A stretch of 5,908 bases of DNA from an uncultured Clostridia bacterium (GTDB lineage: Bacteria > Bacillota > Clostridia > Christensenellales > UBA1242): assembly GCA_937914725.1 (NCBI GenBank), contig CALDMJ010000095.1, positions 1-5,908 on the forward strand. The letters run 5' to 3'. This document shows, piece by piece, positions 3,821 through 5,908 of the stretch (position 1 is the first letter of the stretch; each line of letters begins with the position of its first letter). Position numbers and translations under genes: made by a program. The notes beneath the pieces were generated by a model. That model made no database searches. It had not been told where the DNA came from and saw only the letters and a program-made list of their open reading frames with translations.

Positions 3821-5908
3821 ATGGCAAAAAAAATGACAAAAGAGCAGCAACTCGCAGTGAAAACGACTGACCGAGCGGTCATCGTTTCGGCGAATGCAGG
3901 GTCAGGAAAGACAAGTACGATGATTGCGCGGCTTGTAAAACTTGTTGAAGAACGCAAGTGTAGTGTTTCCGAAATCCTTGCGCTGACGTTCACGCGCAGC
4001 GCGACGACGGAGATGAAGCAGCGACTTTTTTCCGCATTGCAAAAAAGTGATGTTTTAACTGATGACGAAAAGCGCAGAGAACTCACCGAACTCAATGTTG
4101 CGGACATTTCTTCACTCGACGGTTTTTGTCAAAAAATCATCAAAAAGTACTTTTATGTCAAAGGCATTGACCCGAATTTTGGCGTCATCGACGAGGTTGA
4201 GGCGGGGTATCTCAAGGCAAAGGCGCTGGAGGATACGTTTAGCGAATTTGGCGAAAAACCAGAATTTTTGGAGTTGGCGCAGGTTCTTGGTGCGACAAAA
4301 AATTTGAATAAGCTTAGTGACCTTGTTTATAGTTTTTCGGCATTTTTGTTCACACTAAAAAGCCCGAAAGAATTTTTGGACAATCAGTTGAAAAATACTG
4401 CGCAGCAATATAATTTGTGCTTGCATTATGTTCTTGATTGCTTTAAGGCGGATTGTTTGCGTATGCGCGCAATGCTAAGTGAAATGAAATCGACTGTGGA
4501 AATATGTGGATACGACGAAAACGATTATGTGAGAATAAATTTATTGCTTGATTTTTTAAATTTATTCAAAACATTCAAACTTGACGAAACAAAACATTTT
4601 GCTACCATTCCAGAACTTCCACAAACGACAAGTGAAAGGAAAGGAAGGACTGGCGAGGAGTTGGATTTTCGCAAGCAAATGAACGAAAAAACAAGGGAAT
4701 ATGTTGCCACGATTACAAGATACGCGGTTATATTTTCATTTGGAAACACTACAAGGCTTGCTCAGTCTTATGAAAATTCGCTGATTTACGTCAAAACTCT
4801 GTGCAAAGTTACGGAAAAATATATTGAAAACTACGCAAAAATGAAAAGCGTGCGCAATGTTTTGGACTTTACCGACCTAGAGGACAGGGCGATAGAAATT
4901 TTGCGTGACGAAAATGTCAAAAATGAGACGCGCAACAAATATAAATATATTTGCGTCGACGAGTTTCAAGACACAAACGAAAAGCAAAGCGAACTTTTGT
5001 CACTTGTTTGTGGAGACAACAACACGTTTTTTGTCGGTGACCCAAAGCAAAGTATCTACAAATTTCGTCAGTGCGACTTGAATATTTTTGTAGCGTTGAT
5101 TGAAAAATTTAAAGCGGATAAATCAAAAAAATTCATTGCTTTCAAGCAAAATTTTCGCAGTCACAAGCACATATTGATGTTTGTCAATAGAATTTTTAAA
5201 AACATTATGACAAAGGACGTTGCAAACATTGACTATGTGGGAGACAACGAGTTTTCAAACCTCAACGTGCGCGTATTTCGTCTTAAAGGTGCGCTCAAAA
5301 ATGCGCGTCCGCGCAAGGTTGGCTATATTGATAGAGTTCGCACTTACTACATTGTGAAAGGGTCTGCCAAAGTTCATTTTGAAAGCGAGCCGATGTTAAA
5401 AAGTCGCAAAAAACTGCAAAAATGTGCAAAAAAATTGCAAAATGCCGCAAAAAAAGAAAAAAAATCATCCAATAATGCAAAAAGCAAAAAACAGTCTATT
5501 ATATATAAGGTTGAAAAAGAGGGTGAAATATACAGCGTTGTGCGCGAGCAGCGTCGCAAAACAGTGACAAAAACATTTGGTGAAGGGGATGTTATCGTGT
5601 CGTATATTACGGAATTTCTTGAAAAGCAAATTCGCATTACCGACCCTGAGACTAAACAAAAACGCCCTGTGCGATTCTCAGATTTTGTTGTTTTGTTGCG
5701 CGCCCGTACTCACTTTGAGGAATATATTGATGCACTAAATAGCGCAGGGATTCCAGTGAGCGCAAAGTTTAAGTTAAATCTTGTAAAAGAACCGTGTGTT
5801 ATGAATGTGATCAATATTTTGCGTGCGGTCAGTAACCCGAATCAAGATTTGCCGCTTGCGTGCAGTTTGAAAATTATTGGCGGTTTTTCTGAGCGCGAAC
5901 TCTTTGAA
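3821..5908 (+). CDS. addA: AddA helicase-nuclease subunit (UvrD/SF1A family), N-terminal 696 codons, truncated by window end
   Basis: AddA is the ATP-driven 3'-5' helicase of the AddAB complex that unwinds and resects broken DNA ends. Visible superfamily 1 motifs are TKEQQLAV (6-13, Q-motif region), Walker A ANAGSGKT (24-31, K30), motif Ia TFTRSATTEM (56-65), SLDGFC (98-103) where families usually have an H-S-F-C variant, motif II VDEFQDT (379-385), motif III GDPKQSIYKFR (406-416), and NFRS (444-447) of the 2A region. The stretch SNPNQDLPLA followed by IIGGFSEREL near the visible end is characteristic of AddA over other UvrD relatives. The family is about 1200 residues, so roughly half is present; the C-terminal RecB-type nuclease lies beyond the window. 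A lysine-rich insert occupies about 527-558. The gene follows addB in the same direction but after a repeat-filled gap. Confidence 0.96.
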   Translation, partial: MAKKMTKEQQLAVKTTDRAVIVSANAGSGKTSTMIARLVKLVEERKCSVSEILALTFTRSATTEMKQRLFSALQKSDVLTDDEKRRELTELNVADISSLDGFCQKIIKKYFYVKGIDPNFGVIDEVEAGYLKAKALEDTFSEFGEKPEFLELAQVLGATKNLNKLSDLVYSFSAFLFTLKSPKEFLDNQLKNTAQQYNLCLHYVLDCFKADCLRMRAMLSEMKSTVEICGYDENDYVRINLLLDFLNLFKTFKLDETKHFATIPELPQTTSERKGRTGEELDFRKQMNEKTREYVATITRYAVIFSFGNTTRLAQSYENSLIYVKTLCKVTEKYIENYAKMKSVRNVLDFTDLEDRAIEILRDENVKNETRNKYKYICVDEFQDTNEKQSELLSLVCGDNNTFFVGDPKQSIYKFRQCDLNIFVALIEKFKADKSKKFIAFKQNFRSHKHILMFVNRIFKNIMTKDVANIDYVGDNEFSNLNVRVFRLKGALKNARPRKVGYIDRVRTYYIVKGSAKVHFESEPMLKSRKKLQKCAKKLQNAAKKEKKSSNNAKSKKQSIIYKVEKEGEIYSVVREQRRKTVTKTFGEGDVIVSYITEFLEKQIRITDPETKQKRPVRFSDFVVLLRARTHFEEYIDALNSAGIPVSAKFKLNLVKEPCVMNVINILRAVSNPNQDLPLACSLKIIGGFSERELFE
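5398..5494 (+). repeat. A-run-rich low-complexity insert within addA
   Basis: Residues 527-558 are almost all K, Q, N, A and S, with 15 lysines or so. The DNA is a degenerate iteration of TGCAAAA-like words (CTGCAAAAA, TGTGCAAAAA, TTGCAAAA, GCCGCAAAAA) with several runs of seven or eight A. The position falls after motif NFRS, in a loop that is variable in AddA; as I recall, the Bacillus subtilis protein has an acidic-rich stretch there. The frame remains open across it. Replication slippage is a plausible origin. Confidence 0.7.

Noticed and set aside
3706..4107. A 133-codon minus-strand frame over the start of addA
   Set aside because: It lies antisense to the conserved Walker A and motif Ia region of addA and has no recognisable protein features.
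132..5908. Frequent TTTTGCG/GCGCGC-type words as a Chi site for this AddAB
   Set aside because: The words look frequent in both genes, but codon usage could explain this. Enrichment and strand bias cannot be judged from one short window.

Overview
The window carries most of an AddAB-type recombination nuclease locus on the + strand. At the left is a complete addB-like gene (132-3242). At the right is the first 696 codons of addA (from 3821), which runs off the window end. AddAB is the RecBCD-like double-strand-break-processing helicase-nuclease typical of Bacillota. The AT-rich sequence, the addB-then-addA order and the extended -10 promoter suggest a low-GC Bacillota, probably an uncultured clostridial lineage. 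The species cannot be named from this window.

Layout. Positions 1-131 hold a small A/T palindrome and a strong-looking promoter whose predicted start point falls on the addB start codon, so the message may be leaderless. AddB has an eroded P-loop, a RecB-family nuclease site (H740, D848, D861, K863, Q881) and four cysteines for an iron-sulfur cluster (C710, C1012, C1015, C1022).

The 578-bp gap between the genes is unusual for addBA and contains no credible intact gene. Its left part (3202-3565) is a tandem array of three units plus a decayed fourth. Each unit joins short GC-rich hairpins to a 43-bp segment resembling the end of addB that encodes its last cluster cysteines. The first unit still reads CEYCPYKQVTCVDG in another frame; later units are degraded. 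The array begins inside addB and supplies its last 14 or so codons. The right part (3600-3767) is a 168-bp element with imperfect terminal inverted repeats and three nested palindromes, followed by an A-rich leader and the addA ribosome binding site.

AddA and AddB would act as a heterodimer: AddA is the helicase motor with its own nuclease domain beyond this window, and AddB contributes a second nuclease and, in characterised homologues, the Chi-scanning module. The best candidate for something undescribed is the intergenic array, where palindromic modules appear to have captured and multiplied the 3' end of addB. A three-way complementary segment in the 168-bp element could also form alternative RNA folds ahead of addA.
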